This document shows positions 1-4,617 of a stretch of 6,919 bases of DNA, one piece after another (position 1 is the stretch's first letter; every line of letters begins with the position of its first letter). The stretch covers positions 2,131 to 9,049 of the forward strand of contig DAXY01000035.1 in NCBI GenBank assembly GCA_002506645.1, in the 5' to 3' direction. This stretch comes from Vulcanisaeta distributa (lineage in GTDB: Archaea; Thermoproteota; Thermoprotei; Thermoproteales; Thermocladiaceae). The notes beneath the pieces are model-generated. The model did no database searches and had not been told where the DNA came from. It saw only the letters and a list, made by a program, of their open reading frames with translations. The translations under genes were made by a program, and so were the position numbers.

Positions 1-7
1 GGCTCAA

Positions 8-556
8 TCATGGTATTGCCGAGAGTAGTATTAGGAATATTATGGGTATTATTACGGACACCACGTACCAGCGTAGGGATAGCACTACTAAGTCTCTGAA
101 TTTTCTATCCCTCCCATAATTAATCAGTAGTAGTGTTAGGAGTAGGCCGTCCGTTGATGGTATGGCCATTATGACCGATAATAATATGGTGTTTGCCATT
201 ATTGATATGGCTATGTTGCTCGGCACAGCATTCGTGGCTATGCCCTCAGAGACCCATTGATATGCCGTATTCCATATACCGAATAACGGTATTAACGAGG
301 GGCCGAGCGCGACCATTAAGTTAGTTAGCTTGTAGGAAAAAGCCGATACTTGGGATATTGACTCTAGTTCATGGATCATGGACTCCTCCTGGTTGATTGC
401 TTGATTAACCTGGGCCGCAAATTGCTGACCGGGTTTTACCGCATAGCCTAGGAAGTATGCCGCTAGGTAGAGCAGTAGTAGGATTAGGTATAGGTATATC
501 CTTAACCTCCCCACCTTACCTATTATAGATGCCCTTACCGCATCCTCAGTCAGCAT
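8..556 (-). CDS. Four-helix integral membrane protein, possibly SpoIIM/DUF95 family
   Basis: This is a small membrane protein of about 182 residues. Four hydrophobic segments are visible, near residues 18-40, 72-98, 112-146 and 160-180, separated by a polar, partly acidic stretch (about 45-68, with the run NQEES). The pattern in the second segment, a basic/polar lead-in followed by NLMVAL and PLFGIWNTAY, resembles archaeal proteins of the SpoIIM/DUF95 membrane family. I could not confirm this, and no enzymatic motif is visible. The role is unknown; family members are thought to be membrane-remodelling or transport-associated proteins. A TTG at 562 could extend the frame by two codons. I prefer ATG 556 because a TATA-like box at 580-587 predicts transcription starting near 557, giving a leaderless mRNA. 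The gene lies about 50 nt downstream of the PRTase gene on the same strand but seems to have its own promoter. It is complete, with a TGA stop. Confidence 0.75.
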   Translation of the reverse strand: MLTEDAVRASIIGKVGRLRIYLYLILLLLYLAAYFLGYAVKPGQQFAAQVNQAINQEESMIHELESISQVSAFSYKLTNLMVALGPSLIPLFGIWNTAYQWVSEGIATNAVPSNIAISIMANTILLSVIMAIPSTDGLLLTLLLINYGRDRKFRDLVVLSLRWYVVSVIIPIIFLILLSAIP

Positions 557-579
557 CCGCAATTAATTAACCGCAGGGC

Positions 580-587
580 TTTAAAAA
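580..587 (-). promoter_or_regulatory. TATA-like box for the minus-strand membrane protein gene
   Basis: Read on the minus strand the site is TTTTTAAA, centred about 27 nt upstream of ATG 556. This matches the spacing of a crenarchaeal leaderless promoter. The same T5 run sits just after the stop codon of the upstream PRTase gene, so it may also act as a T-rich termination signal for that gene (inference). Confidence 0.5.
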
Positions 588-611
588 TGATTACTCTCAA
601 CCCCGACCAGG

Positions 612-1307
612 TCATGACTTGAGAACTATGTACTCAACACCGTCCTTATAAACCCTCTCAATAACGCCCTGCCTCTCCAGGTTCCTGAGGGCCAAGTCTA
701 TGTACGTAACCTTGACCTTTAGGATCTCGTCACCATACCAATCAACCATCTTATTAACTATCTCATTCAACGTCCATACCCTCTTACCATCCTTAGATTC
801 CTCCATGAGGACCCTCCTTATGAAGTTTGTGGTGTCCTCTGTGATATTCCATGGATAAACAAACCAGGTCCAGTCCCTAACCTCGACCGCCCAATAGTCT
901 GGCTTGAACTTAGCCACGGTTGATATCCACTGGAGAGCTGCTGTCCTTACCTCCACGTTTTTATTACTGCGTTCTATGTACTCCTTAGCCAGCTGTATTG
1001 AGTCCCCAGTATCGACTATATCATCAATTACTAGGACCTTCCTACCGCTTAAGTCTATGGATATGGGGTACTTAATGTACGCCTTCTCAGCCACTTGAGC
1101 GGTTGATGGCCAATGAACGACTTGTAGACTGACTAAGTCCATAATGCCTAGGTAATCGCAGACAAGCCTAGCGGGTGCATAGCCACCCCTAGCTATTGCA
1201 ACCACTATGTCCGGTATCCAACCAGAATTCTTTATCTTCATCGATAATACCCTGGCCCACTCAGCTATTTCGTCCCAACTAACGAGTCTTATTGGTACCT
1301 TAACCAC
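612..1307 (-). CDS. Purine-type phosphoribosyltransferase (COG2236-like) with C-terminal winged-helix-like domain
   Basis: A type I PRTase of about 231 residues. Such enzymes transfer ribose 5-phosphate from PRPP to a base, and the closest fit is the archaeal xanthine/guanine/hypoxanthine (6-oxopurine) salvage group. Positions counted from GTG 1325: a hood-like start with SWDEI at 16-20, the PPi-loop ARGG at 45-48, and the PRPP-binding motif VLVIDDIVDTGDS at 97-109. A WAVEVRDWTWFVYPW segment near 145-159 is typical of the base-binding end of this group. Residues about 181-237 then form a helix, a second helix (LALRNLERQGVIER) and a beta wing (YKDGVEYIVL), a winged-helix fold by eye. The first possible start is GTG 1325, but the TATA box at 1333-1340 lies too close to it. 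GTG 1307, just before KVPIRLVSW, sits about 29 nt from the box centre and is preferred. The base specificity cannot be read from the sequence. Confidence 0.9.
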   Translation of the reverse strand: MVKVPIRLVSWDEIAEWARVLSMKIKNSGWIPDIVVAIARGGYAPARLVCDYLGIMDLVSLQVVHWPSTAQVAEKAYIKYPISIDLSGRKVLVIDDIVDTGDSIQLAKEYIERSNKNVEVRTAALQWISTVAKFKPDYWAVEVRDWTWFVYPWNITEDTTNFIRRVLMEESKDGKRVWTLNEIVNKMVDWYGDEILKVKVTYIDLALRNLERQGVIERVYKDGVEYIVLKS

Positions 1308-1332
1308 GTTTTTGATAATTCCCACGGCCTAA

Positions 1333-1340
1333 TTTATAAA
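1333..1340 (-). promoter_or_regulatory. TATA box for the PRTase gene
   Basis: TTTATAAA reads identically on both strands. On the minus strand it is preceded by an A-rich BRE-like element (CATGAAA, 1341-1347). Its centre at about 1336 predicts a transcription start near 1310, which points to GTG 1307 as the start codon and makes GTG 1325 unlikely. Confidence 0.65.
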
Positions 1341-1343
1341 TTT

Positions 1344-1363
1344 CATGCCTACGGGCAGGCATG
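1344..1363. promoter_or_regulatory. 20-bp imperfect palindrome between divergent promoters (candidate operator)
   Basis: The arms CATGCCT (1344-1350) and AGGCATG (1357-1363) are perfect reverse complements around a 6-nt core, ACGGGC; 16 of 20 positions are symmetric. The site lies between the TATA box of the minus-strand PRTase gene and that of the plus-strand transporter gene. It overlaps the likely BRE of the PRTase promoter. This position and symmetry suit a dimeric DNA-binding regulator. Binding is inferred, not shown. Confidence 0.4.
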
Positions 1364-1375
1364 CGTTTTAATTCA

Positions 1376-1384
1376 TTTAAAAAA
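1376..1384 (+). promoter_or_regulatory. TATA-like box for the EamA transporter gene
   Basis: The sequence TTTAAAAAA is centred about 25 nt upstream of ATG 1405. The spacing implies transcription starting at or next to the ATG, giving a leaderless mRNA. No ribosome binding site is seen upstream of the ATG. Confidence 0.55.
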
Positions 1385-1404
1385 CCTGATAATCCTAAGC
1401 CCCT

Positions 1405-2274
1405 ATGGCGATTAAGTACTACGTGGTACTCGCGATTGCGGTGACGGCCATATCCTGGGCATCAATATTGATATTGCTATCCGGCGCCCAACCAATAGCC
1501 GTGGCCTTCTGGAGAACGGCCATAGCCGCGGCCGCCCTATCGCCATTACTCGTAATTGAGAAGAGAAACAATTCATACGCGCCATCGACTAAAGAGGCAG
1601 TACTAATGGTAATAAGTGGTATTGCCTTAGCTACTCACTTCATGACCTGGATCGAGAGTCTCTACCTAACTACCGTTGCCGCCAGCACAACCCTGGTCTC
1701 CACATACCCAATATTCACGTTGGTGATGGGCAGGCTAATTAATGAGGGTATTGGTAAGCGCTCAATAGTTGGTGCCTTAACCGCCTTCATGGGCGTTGTG
1801 CTAATTACGGTACCTGAATTCTACGTAAATATGAAAGCGTTAATCGGCGACTTACTCGCACTCGCCGGCGCGATGTCCGGCGCCGTCTACTTCCTAATCG
1901 GTAGGTTCATTAGGGTTAAGGCATCGCTGGCGATGTATACAGTGCCCGTTTACGGGGTCTCAGCAGCGACAACGCTTATCGTGGGCTTGATAATGCATAC
2001 TCGATTCTGGCCATACCCACCATATACCTGGTTCTACATATTAATGATTGTGCTTGGCCCCATGCTGCTTGGCCATACATTGCTAAATTACTCGCTCAAG
2101 TATTCGAGGGCTATAACGGTGACCACATCAACACTGGGCGAACCAATCGGCGCCTCACTACTGGCCCTTGTCATCTTTCACCAGGTACCTAGCGCCTTAA
2201 CTATTGTGGGTATTGCCGTGACGTTACTCGGGATTTACCTGGTAATTTCCGAGGAGATTAGTGGAGAAGCTTAA
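1405..2274 (+). CDS. EamA/DMT-superfamily transporter (RhaT/YdcZ-like permease)
   Basis: A 289-residue, very hydrophobic protein with about ten membrane helices in two homologous halves, roughly residues 3-135 and 146-283. This is the usual size and plan of drug/metabolite transporters with two EamA domains. Typical features are the first-helix region ending in QPIAVAFWRTAIAAAAL (about 29-45), the AASTTLVSTYPIFTLVMGR segment at the end of the first half, and the second-half segment TTSTLGEPIGASLLALVIF (about 240-258). Members of the family move amino acids, nucleosides, sugars or other small metabolites across the cytoplasmic membrane, usually as exporters; the substrate cannot be read here. 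The start is ATG 1405, fixed by the TATA box at 1376-1384. It is transcribed divergently from the PRTase gene, with a palindrome between the two promoters, so a purine-related substrate is possible but speculative. Confidence 0.92.
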   Translation: MAIKYYVVLAIAVTAISWASILILLSGAQPIAVAFWRTAIAAAALSPLLVIEKRNNSYAPSTKEAVLMVISGIALATHFMTWIESLYLTTVAASTTLVSTYPIFTLVMGRLINEGIGKRSIVGALTAFMGVVLITVPEFYVNMKALIGDLLALAGAMSGAVYFLIGRFIRVKASLAMYTVPVYGVSAATTLIVGLIMHTRFWPYPPYTWFYILMIVLGPMLLGHTLLNYSLKYSRAITVTTSTLGEPIGASLLALVIFHQVPSALTIVGIAVTLLGIYLVISEEISGEA

Positions 2275-2286
2275 GCGCGGGATAGG

Positions 2287-2301
2287 TTAATTAGTCTTAA
2301 G
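2287..2301 (+). promoter_or_regulatory. Weak AT-rich candidate promoter for the XPF gene
   Basis: The segment TTAATTAGTCTTAAG lies 24-38 nt upstream of GTG 2325 and is the only AT-rich stretch in the 50-nt gap after the transporter stop. It is not a canonical TATA box, so readthrough from the transporter gene is an equal possibility. Confidence 0.3.
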
Positions 2302-2324
2302 GTTGCTCACCCATTGGAGCGCTT

Positions 2325-3119
2325 GTGGATTGCACCATAATAGTTGACTCACGGGAGTACGAAACCGCTGAGGAGGTTATTAAGTGGATTAAGAGGCTGG
2401 GCTGTGGCGTTATTCCCCGCAAACTCGATGTCGGTGATTACGTATTACCCAATGACGTTGGTGTTGAGCGTAAGAGAGCCATGGACTTCATATCATCTAT
2501 AGTCGATGGTAGGTTATTCGAGCAAGGTAGAGAGTTACTACATGCGTTTAATAGGGCTTATGTAATTGTTGAGGGTGATCTATGGAAGGCATTAAGTAGG
2601 AGGGACGTACATAGGCACTCCATACTTGGCGCATTGAGTACGTTAATCGACATGGGCATTAAGGTGCTCTATACACCTGACGAGGAGGGTACAGCCTACG
2701 TTCTAAAGGCCTTAGTTGAGAGAGCGGGTGGTAGGGGCATTAAGGCCATACCCATTAAGAGGGGTGAGACGATTAGGGATGCCCAAATCCAATTCCTATC
2801 ATCACTGCCCGGCATAGGCCCAAGGAGGGCTGAGGCATTGTTGAGGGCCTTTGGGACACCGCTCGATGCATTGAATAACCTGGGACAGTGGACTAGGAGG
2901 GTTGAGAATATCAATGAGGGCATAGTCAGTCTCGTGAGGAAGGTATTGACCACGAGGTTTGGAGATGAGGGGAATAGCGTAGTAATTCCAATAGATGAAG
3001 CCATTAAAGAGGAGGGCAGAGTCGATACTAATAATGAAGGAGGCGGTGGTAATGAAGGTGGGAAGGCCGATAATATTAATAATAGGCGTAATATAATGGA
3101 TTTCCTCAGTGGTGGGTGA
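2325..3119 (+). CDS. xpf: XPF/ERCC4-family structure-specific endonuclease (archaeal short form)
   Basis: A 264-residue nuclease that cuts branched DNA (3'-flaps, forks, nicked junctions), normally as a dimer stimulated by PCNA. The ERCC4 nuclease domain is clear: VDSRE at 7-11 and the signature GD-x9-ERK-x3-D at G37-D38, E48-R49-K50 and D54, with all catalytic residues present. A tandem helix-hairpin-helix domain follows, with SLPGIGPRRAEALL at about 160-173 and a second, less regular hairpin at about 188-208. There is no helicase domain, as in crenarchaeal XPF and unlike euryarchaeal Hef. A low-complexity Gly/Asn/Glu linker (about 230-252) leads to the C-terminal RNIMDFLSGG. This resembles a PCNA-interacting (PIP) box with I257, F260 and L261 in place, but with Arg where Gln is usual. 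The start is GTG 2325. The TGA stop overlaps the next gene's ATG by one base. Confidence 0.93.
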   Translation: MDCTIIVDSREYETAEEVIKWIKRLGCGVIPRKLDVGDYVLPNDVGVERKRAMDFISSIVDGRLFEQGRELLHAFNRAYVIVEGDLWKALSRRDVHRHSILGALSTLIDMGIKVLYTPDEEGTAYVLKALVERAGGRGIKAIPIKRGETIRDAQIQFLSSLPGIGPRRAEALLRAFGTPLDALNNLGQWTRRVENINEGIVSLVRKVLTTRFGDEGNSVVIPIDEAIKEEGRVDTNNEGGGGNEGGKADNINNRRNIMDFLSGG

Positions 3120-3298
3120 TGGTGATTACATGCCCATACTGCGGCATGAATAACTGGGCCATGATACAATTCCTAAGCAGGAGGGGTAGTGAGAACTTCA
3201 TAATCGCATGCCGCTGCAACAATTGCGGTAAAATTTTTTACCTATACAAAACGAAATTCGCAACATTAACATATAAATTGGAAGATGTTGGTCTTTGA
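3119..3298 (+). CDS. Small zinc-ribbon protein of unknown function
   Basis: A protein of 59 residues with two CxxC knuckles: C-P-Y-C-G near the N-terminus (residues 5-8) and C-R-C-N-N-C-G-K in the middle (C33 and C36, with an extra C31). They are about 25 residues apart, as in a one-domain zinc ribbon. The knuckles are joined by a short hydrophobic/basic stretch (MIQFLSRRG), and a beta-rich tail (KIFYLYKTKFATLTYKL) follows. Such ribbons bind nucleic acid or proteins, but no specific family is recognised. The XPF stop and this ATG overlap as TGATG (3117-3121), so translation is probably coupled and the two are likely co-transcribed. A GTG one codon earlier (3116) is possible. A link to XPF-dependent repair is inferred from position only. 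Confidence 0.8.
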   Translation: MVITCPYCGMNNWAMIQFLSRRGSENFIIACRCNNCGKIFYLYKTKFATLTYKLEDVGL

Positions 3299-3338
3299 AA
3301 ACGCCCAGACTATTTCATGTGTAGAAAGAGGAAAAATC

Positions 3339-3347
3339 CTTAAATAT
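3339..3347 (+). promoter_or_regulatory. TATA box and BRE for the histone gene
   Basis: CTTAAATAT is preceded by a purine-rich BRE-like GAGGAAAAATC. It is centred about 26 nt upstream of ATG 3369, the classic spacing for a leaderless archaeal mRNA. It lies inside the frame-open extension from 3285, which argues against that upstream start. Confidence 0.7.
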
Positions 3348-3368
3348 CAACCTACAAATGCCACATTA

Positions 3369-3599
3369 ATGCCGGAATTACCACTGGCGCCAATAGATAG
3401 AATTTTCCATAAGGCAGGTGCTGAAAGGGTTGGTGAAGATGCGATTCAAGCATTGAGAGATATCCTTGAATATATCGCGTTTGATATAGCTTCAAAGAGT
3501 ATTGAATTGGCGAGACATGCCGGTAGGAAGACGGTAACAGCTGATGATGTTAAAACGGCAATTAGAATTCTTAGGTGCATACCTGCCCCAACATCGTAA
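3369..3599 (+). CDS. Archaeal histone (HMf/HTz-like histone-fold protein)
   Basis: A 76-residue DNA-wrapping chromatin protein. The classic archaeal histone elements are in order: ELPLAPIDRI (helix 1, residues 3-12), KAGAERVGEDA (loop 1), a long central helix across ALRDILEYIAFDIASKSIELARHAG, then RKTVTADDVKTAI (loop 2 and helix 3). Family members form dimers that stack into hypernucleosomes. The open frame runs back to ATG 3285 (104 residues), but histone homology begins at M29 and the TATA box sits 26 nt upstream of that ATG, so I annotate from 3369. After helix 3 comes a short tail, RCIPAPTS, longer than in minimal 66-69-residue archaeal histones and containing the only cysteine. Codons here (many GAA, AAA and ATT) look more AT-rich than in the neighbours, which may reflect high expression. 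Confidence 0.93.
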   Translation: MPELPLAPIDRIFHKAGAERVGEDAIQALRDILEYIAFDIASKSIELARHAGRKTVTADDVKTAIRILRCIPAPTS

Positions 3600-3643
3600 T
3601 GCCGCCCCTTTAGGCATTAAAATCATGAAATTATTAACTTTTT
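3597..3643 (+). terminator. Hairpin plus U-run downstream of the histone gene
   Basis: TAATGCC (3597-3603, including the histone stop codon) pairs with GGCATTA (3613-3619) as a perfect 7-bp stem with a 9-nt loop. A T5 run follows at 3639-3643 within an AT-rich stretch. Archaeal termination depends mainly on the U-tract, so the T5 is the more reliable signal. The hairpin may protect the 3' end or help separate this gene from the convergent decarboxylase gene, which ends at 3666. Confidence 0.45.
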
Positions 3644-3665
3644 ACTTATTACTTAGTTAATTGAT

Positions 3666-4061
3666 TTATTGCCCGCTTGATCTATCTGCGAAATTAACGA
3701 CGTACCTCCTTGGCTTAAGGACACTGACTATGTAATTAAATGCCTTATCAGGCATGCTATGATCACCGCATGTATACACATCCACTGTGGCAAACCTATA
3801 GACGGGCCACGTATGCAATGCTATGTGACTCTCCACAACAAGGGCTAATACGCTGACCCCCTCCTTATCACCGTTTATGAATTTCCAGGACTTAACCTCG
3901 ACTAGGTGGACGTTTGCCATTTCCGCAGCCTTCATCACAAGCGACCGCAGGAATTTCTCATCGCCTAGGATGTTTGGATCGACCCCATATAGGTTACCAT
4001 ACACGTGCTTACCGACCACCCCATTTAATCTTTCATGTTCCAACTGGGATGTTGTGGACAT
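3666..4061 (-). CDS. speD: AdoMet decarboxylase-family pyruvoyl enzyme (speD/speH class), probably crenarchaeal arginine decarboxylase
   Basis: A 131-residue proenzyme of the small (class 1B) S-adenosylmethionine decarboxylase family. It self-cleaves to make a pyruvoyl cofactor. The cleavage site VVESHIALHTWP is intact: cleavage is expected between E77 and S78, with S78 becoming the pyruvoyl group. Processing H83 and catalytic C98 (in VYTCGDHS) are present. Crenarchaea carry two paralogues, one acting on AdoMet (spermidine pathway) and one that evolved into an arginine decarboxylase (agmatine for putrescine and agmatidine). The VGKHVYGNLY start, the VEVKSWKF segment and the ADRSS tail look to me like the arginine decarboxylase branch; this is from memory and should be tested. 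The start is ATG 4061, after a minus-strand TATA box at 4097-4102. The gene is convergent with the histone gene and divergent from the methyltransferase gene. Confidence 0.88.
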   Translation of the reverse strand: MSTTSQLEHERLNGVVGKHVYGNLYGVDPNILGDEKFLRSLVMKAAEMANVHLVEVKSWKFINGDKEGVSVLALVVESHIALHTWPVYRFATVDVYTCGDHSMPDKAFNYIVSVLKPRRYVVNFADRSSGQ

Positions 4062-4096
4062 GGCCTTAGGTTCTGATAGCTCGATATGGGGACTCC

Positions 4097-4102
4097 TTTA
4101 AA
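4097..4102 (-). promoter_or_regulatory. TATA-like box for the pyruvoyl decarboxylase gene
   Basis: On the minus strand TTTAAA is preceded by a good BRE, GGAAAAGAA (4103-4111). The centre lies about 39 nt upstream of ATG 4061, so a leader of roughly 12 nt is expected. No clear Shine-Dalgarno sequence is seen in that short leader. Confidence 0.5.
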
Positions 4103-4111
4103 TTCTTTTCC

Positions 4112-4119
4112 TTTAAATA
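4112..4119 (+). promoter_or_regulatory. TATA box for the methyltransferase gene
   Basis: TTTAAATA is centred about 23 nt upstream of ATG 4138, consistent with a leaderless transcript. It is only about 16 bp, centre to centre, from the opposite-strand TATA box of the decarboxylase gene, so the two promoters overlap. Confidence 0.6.
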
Positions 4120-4137
4120 AGGTAGAGGTAATACGGT

Positions 4138-4596
4138 ATGGCGGTACCTTACGTACCAACGCCACGTGATGTCGCGATTGAAATGCTCAGGCTGGCTAGG
4201 GTAAGGCCTGGGGAGGTGGTGGTTGACCCTGGTGCTGGCGAGTGCGGTATTATCACGTTGGCGGTAACCATGTTCAATGCCATAGGCATTGGTATTGAGA
4301 TTAACCCTGCGCTGGTTAGGTCCTGCCTAGAATCCTTCGAGAGGTTGGGACTGAGGGGTAAGGCTTACGTCGTTTGGGGCGATCTCTTCGAGTTTGATTA
4401 TTCAATGGCCGATGTCGTTACGCTCTACCTGGGCAGCGACATTAACGAGAGACTTAGGGCGAAACTCGAGAAAGAGCTTAGGCGCGGTTCCCGCGTTGTC
4501 AGTCATGACTTTGAAGTGCCTGGTTGGCGACCTACTAGCTTAGTCACTGTTAATGGCCCATTTAGAACGCACAGAATCTACTTATATACTATTTAA
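4138..4596 (+). CDS. Class I SAM-dependent methyltransferase, aKMT-like protein lysine methyltransferase
   Basis: A 152-residue compact Rossmann-fold methyltransferase closely resembling the crenarchaeal aKMT enzymes. These use AdoMet to methylate lysines on many proteins, including chromatin proteins. Family hallmarks seen: the N-terminal VPYVPTPRDV block (residues 3-12), motif I VVDPGAGECG (28-37), the acidic end of strand 2 in GIEIN (E54), motif II-like WGDLFEFD (80-87), and the long signature block from VVTLYL through KLEKEL to RVVSHDFEVPGW (93-130). The C-terminal HRIYLY strand closes the domain. Motif I differs from the aKMT form I recall (D-L-G-C-G-D-G-R). Here it is D-P-G-A-G-E-C-G, keeping the D and the two glycines. 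The start is ATG 4138, 23 nt after the TATA box. The gene is divergent from the decarboxylase gene and about 540 bp from the histone gene. Confidence 0.88.
   Translation: MAVPYVPTPRDVAIEMLRLARVRPGEVVVDPGAGECGIITLAVTMFNAIGIGIEINPALVRSCLESFERLGLRGKAYVVWGDLFEFDYSMADVVTLYLGSDINERLRAKLEKELRRGSRVVSHDFEVPGWRPTSLVTVNGPFRTHRIYLYTI
4581..4588 (+). promoter_or_regulatory. TATA box for dph2, inside the methyltransferase 3' end
   Basis: CTTATATA lies within the last codons of the methyltransferase gene. Its centre predicts transcription from about 4611, downstream of GTG 4609 and 7 nt before ATG 4618. This gives dph2 its own promoter and favours the ATG start. Readthrough from the methyltransferase gene remains possible. 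Confidence 0.5.
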
Positions 4597-4617
4597 TGAT
4601 GCTATTACGTGATTATA

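Noticed and set aside
904..1098. Plus-strand 64-codon open frame
   Set aside because: It lies wholly inside the PRTase gene on the opposite strand, shows no promoter and has no protein features. It is a shadow frame.
3001..3090. Gly/Asn-coding GGA/GGT/AAT-rich stretch considered as a repeat or mobile-element scar
   Set aside because: It encodes the flexible linker of XPF in frame, has no regular repeat unit or flanking duplication, and is followed by a sensible PIP-like end.
2696..3169. Minus-strand 157-codon open frame opposite the XPF gene
   Set aside because: It is rich in Pro, Ser and Leu as expected from antisense of the GGA/GGT-rich XPF linker, while XPF itself has strong motifs. Not a gene.
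3285..3368. N-terminal extension of the histone from ATG 3285
   Set aside because: It contains the histone TATA box and overlaps the zinc-ribbon gene, and archaeal histones start at the equivalent of ATG 3369.
3877..4101. Plus-strand 74-codon open frame opposite the decarboxylase
   Set aside because: It is antisense to a gene with an intact pyruvoyl site and catalytic residues, and it runs through the divergent promoter region. Not a gene.
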